From the NCBI GenBank assembly GCA_964462125.1, contig CAYWXT010000237.1:1-8792 (forward strand): a stretch of 8,792 nucleotides of DNA, written 5' to 3'. The translations under genes were made by a program, and so were the position numbers. Positions within the stretch are counted from its first letter, which is position 1. Every line of letters begins with the position of its first letter. Below the pieces are notes generated by a model. That model searched no databases. It saw nothing but the letters and a program-made list of their open reading frames with translations, and had not been told where the DNA came from. Of the stretch, positions 7,006 to 8,792 are shown piece after piece. Source of the stretch: JAWLFY01 sp964462125. Lineage in GTDB: Bacteria; Planctomycetota; Planctomycetia; Pirellulales; Pirellulaceae.

Positions 7006-7020
7006 GCTGCGATCAGCAGC
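7006..7020 (+). other. Small hairpin in the porin leader
   Basis: GCTGC (7006-7010) and GCAGC (7016-7020) can pair around a five-base loop GATCA, about 50 bases before the porin ATG. The stem is short and its role is uncertain. Confidence 0.35.
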
Positions 7021-7072
7021 TATGGTGGCTTTCTGGCCTGGTCCCTGAGTATTCCGCCTATTGAACGCAAGA

Positions 7073-8734
7073 ATGTATTATCAGTTACACAGGCGCGCTG
7101 CGGTGCTGTTGGGTTTTTCCCTCCTTTGTTCACCTGCGCCCGTGACGGCAGCCGATGGTACTGCACCGGCCCAGAACTCGCCCCTGGCAGCTCATCAGGG
7201 GGGAAGCGGAATCTCCACCGGAGCGGCGTCGGCGTTGGACCTCACTGCGGATACCGGACGATTGGAATCGTCCTCGAAGGCGGCTTCTGGTGCTGGCGCT
7301 CCCAACGGGTTTCACGAAACGGTGTCCGGCGTTCGAGACGCGCCGCGGGGAGACGTGCCAGCCGAACAGAACGCCGAAGATGGCCAGTCGACTGGTCGAT
7401 TGGAGGAACTCTCCAGCAAGTTGGACCGGCTCCACGCCGAGTTGGACGCTTACCAGCGGGAATTGGAAGCGGACGAATCGGAACTCAACGACGAGCCGAC
7501 CGTTTCGATCGGTGGCCGCGTCCACCTCGACTACTGGGGATTCCCCGAGAGCGATCCAGGGATCAACGTCATCGAGAATAACGATGCGAGGCACGACCCC
7601 GAAAATCGATGGCAATTCCGGCGGATCCGGCTGGAGATGGGAGGCACCGTGCCGGACAACATGGTCTGGCGGATCCATGTCGACTTCAATAACCCGCAGA
7701 CGCCGGAAATCAAAGACGTATATCTCGGCTGGACCGGCCTGCCCAACAATCAGACGTTGATCCTGGGCAATCAAAAGCGCCCCCACGGACTGGACCACCT
7801 CAACAGCAGTCGGTTCAACGTCTTTATCGAGCGGCCAATGGCGGTCGAATCGTTCAATGAAGACGCCCGCCGATTTGGCTTGGGGATGTACGGTCACAGC
7901 GACGACGAATCGACCGGCTGGGGTTACGGCATTTATAACCTGGAAAACATCAATACCGACGGCCGGTTCATCGGAGATTCGATGCAGATGGGTGGCTACG
8001 GCCGGTATTGGCGAAGTCCTTGGTACGACGAGACCAGCGGAGGCCGTGGCTACTGGCACATGGGTCTTTCCGGCGCGGTCGCCCATCCGGACGGAGACGC
8101 GGAATTCGATCTAGACCAGAACCACAACGAAGGCCGTTTCCGGACGCGTCCGTCAGCACGCAGCGATCAACGCTGGCTCCACACCGGGCGAATCCCGGGA
8201 GCCGATTGGTACGAGACGCTGGCGCTGGAATCGATCCTGAACATCGGCAGTTTGCAACTTACCGGCGAGTACTTCTTCACGGCGCTGCAGCGTGATCGCT
8301 TGGTGCCACCTGGCGGTTTCGAAGATCCATTCAGCCCGCCACTGGATGACGACTTTTTCTTTCATGGCGGTTACCTCTACGCTTCGTATTTTCTGACCGG
8401 CGAATTCAATCCCTACAGCCGAACCAGTGGAACACTACAGCGGGTCCATCCGCACGAGTATTTTTTCTTCGTTGATCGTTTCCGTGGCGGCCGCGGCGGC
8501 GGCTGGGGAGCCTGGCAAGTAGCCCTTCGCTACGATTACATCGATCTGACCGACGGCGGGGTGCGCGGCGGGGTCGGCAACCTGGTCACCGGCGCATTGA
8601 ACTGGCACTGGACTGCCCATTCGAAAGTACAGAACAACCTCATCTGGGGAGACATCGCCGACAGCGGCAATGCCGGGCCTTTCGACGGCGGCGACTTCTG
8701 GATCCTCGGCATGCGTTTCATGATCGACTTCTAA
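7073..8734 (+). CDS. OprO/OprP-type outer-membrane porin
   Basis: 553 residues from the ATG at 7073; a TTG at 7061 in the same frame would add four residues. The ATG is preferred because it gives a standard signal peptide: basic 'YYQLHRR', hydrophobic 'AAVLLGFSLL', and cleavage likely after 'PVTA' (~residue 26). A Ser/Ala/Gly-rich spacer follows, then a coiled-coil segment (~109-139, 'LEELSSKLDRLHAELDAYQ'). The barrel starts near residue 145 ('VSIGGRVHLDYWGF') and shows the phosphate-selective porin pattern: 'RRIRLEMGGTVPDNMVWRIHVD', 'KDVYLGW', 'LGNQKRPHGLDHLNSSR', alternating aromatic strands and a terminal Phe ('MRFMIDF'), the usual signal for barrel assembly. The family forms trimeric anion channels, some for phosphate or polyphosphate, but specificity cannot be assigned, and many planctomycete members are likely general porins. 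It stands alone on the plus strand, divergent from the lol-type cluster. No strong Shine-Dalgarno is seen. Confidence 0.88.
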   Translation: MYYQLHRRAAVLLGFSLLCSPAPVTAADGTAPAQNSPLAAHQGGSGISTGAASALDLTADTGRLESSSKAASGAGAPNGFHETVSGVRDAPRGDVPAEQNAEDGQSTGRLEELSSKLDRLHAELDAYQRELEADESELNDEPTVSIGGRVHLDYWGFPESDPGINVIENNDARHDPENRWQFRRIRLEMGGTVPDNMVWRIHVDFNNPQTPEIKDVYLGWTGLPNNQTLILGNQKRPHGLDHLNSSRFNVFIERPMAVESFNEDARRFGLGMYGHSDDESTGWGYGIYNLENINTDGRFIGDSMQMGGYGRYWRSPWYDETSGGRGYWHMGLSGAVAHPDGDAEFDLDQNHNEGRFRTRPSARSDQRWLHTGRIPGADWYETLALESILNIGSLQLTGEYFFTALQRDRLVPPGGFEDPFSPPLDDDFFFHGGYLYASYFLTGEFNPYSRTSGTLQRVHPHEYFFFVDRFRGGRGGGWGAWQVALRYDYIDLTDGGVRGGVGNLVTGALNWHWTAHSKVQNNLIWGDIADSGNAGPFDGGDFWILGMRFMIDF

Positions 8735-8746
8735 GTTTCGTGCGGG

Positions 8747-8768
8747 AAAAAAGTGTCCGGTACCTTTT
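8747..8768 (+). terminator. Imperfect palindrome after the porin gene; terminator or palindromic repeat
   Basis: Thirteen bases after the porin stop, AAAAG (8749-8753) can pair with CTTTT (8764-8768) around GTCCGG-type core bases, with internal mismatches. The layout of an A-run, GTGTCCGGTACC and a T-run fits a bidirectional terminator. It also resembles the GTGTC-type palindromes seen in REP-like intergenic repeats, which is an inference. The window ends soon after, so the full element is not visible. Confidence 0.45.
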
Positions 8769-8770
8769 GC

Positions 8771-8785
8771 GAGGGACTCGCCCTC
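8771..8785 (+). other. Second short hairpin at the right edge
   Basis: GAGGG (8771-8775) and CCCTC (8781-8785) form a perfect 5-bp stem around ACTCG, two bases after the preceding palindrome. The pair together suggests one structured intergenic element that may continue beyond the window. Confidence 0.45.
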
Positions 8786-8792
8786 CGGGTGC

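Larger units (their letters stand above)
6506..7072. other. Divergent intergenic region between lolC-like gene and porin gene
   Basis: About 570 bp with no convincing gene. Promoters for both the minus-strand cluster and the porin should lie here, but I cannot point to a credible paired -35/-10. The most AT-rich stretch, 6895-6915 with TTAATATTT, is a possible promoter core for the porin, though no well-spaced -35 is seen. It also holds a perfect 12-bp inverted repeat (6717-6746), a 9-bp inverted repeat (6928-6971), two runs of seven C (6951-6957 and 6984-6990) and a small hairpin (7006-7020). No obvious Pho-box direct repeats are visible. An 89-codon minus-strand frame at 6534-6803 has no family features and is not called. 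Confidence 0.6.

Noticed and set aside
7130..8086. 318-codon minus-strand frame opposite the porin
   Set aside because: The porin frame has a signal peptide, barrel strands and terminal Phe; the antisense frame has no domain and no matching context.

Overview
The window is GC-rich bacterial DNA. It looks like a planctomycete, most likely of the Pirellulaceae (Rhodopirellula-like). This is inferred from protein style: a secreted-type protein with a FecR-like domain, a helical HEAT-like tail and a Trp-rich C-terminus; an unusually long LolC/E-type permease; and an OprO/P-type porin with a long N-terminal extension. There is no rRNA, tRNA, CRISPR array or transposase gene.

Layout. (1) Bases 2-1543, plus strand: the 3' part of a gene that enters from the left edge. 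Its first ~130 codons are a Pro/Glu/Asp-rich linker built partly of short in-frame tandem repeats, followed by a FecR-like beta domain and a helical C-terminus. (2) Bases 1553-6494, minus strand: four co-directional genes that read as one transcription unit. In transcription order they are a LolC/LolE-type permease, a LolD-type ATPase (ATGA overlap), a GT-B glycosyltransferase (61-bp gap, GTG start just behind a run of ten G) and a HAD-family hydrolase (25-bp gap, or an overlap if a GTG start is used). The first and last genes of this half of the window converge, with only 9 bp between their stops. (3) Bases 6495-7072: a 578-bp divergent intergenic region with no convincing gene. It holds a perfect 12-bp inverted repeat, a second 9-bp inverted repeat and a small hairpin in the likely porin leader. 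(4) Bases 7073-8734, plus strand: an outer-membrane porin of the OprO/OprP type with a signal peptide and a coiled coil. (5) Bases 8735-8792: two closely spaced hairpin-forming sequences, either a terminator or the edge of a palindromic intergenic repeat.

How the genes may work together. The ABC pair should extract lipoproteins from the inner membrane for delivery to the outer membrane, and the porin sits in that outer membrane, so the right half has a cell-envelope theme. The glycosyltransferase and phosphatase-like HAD pair could be a two-step glycosylation and dephosphorylation module, but its substrate cannot be read from sequence. I see no clear evidence of a wholly new system. The points most worth checking are the large insertion in the permease, the lol/glycosyltransferase/HAD gene order, the G10 tract at a translation start and the palindromes in the divergent promoter region.
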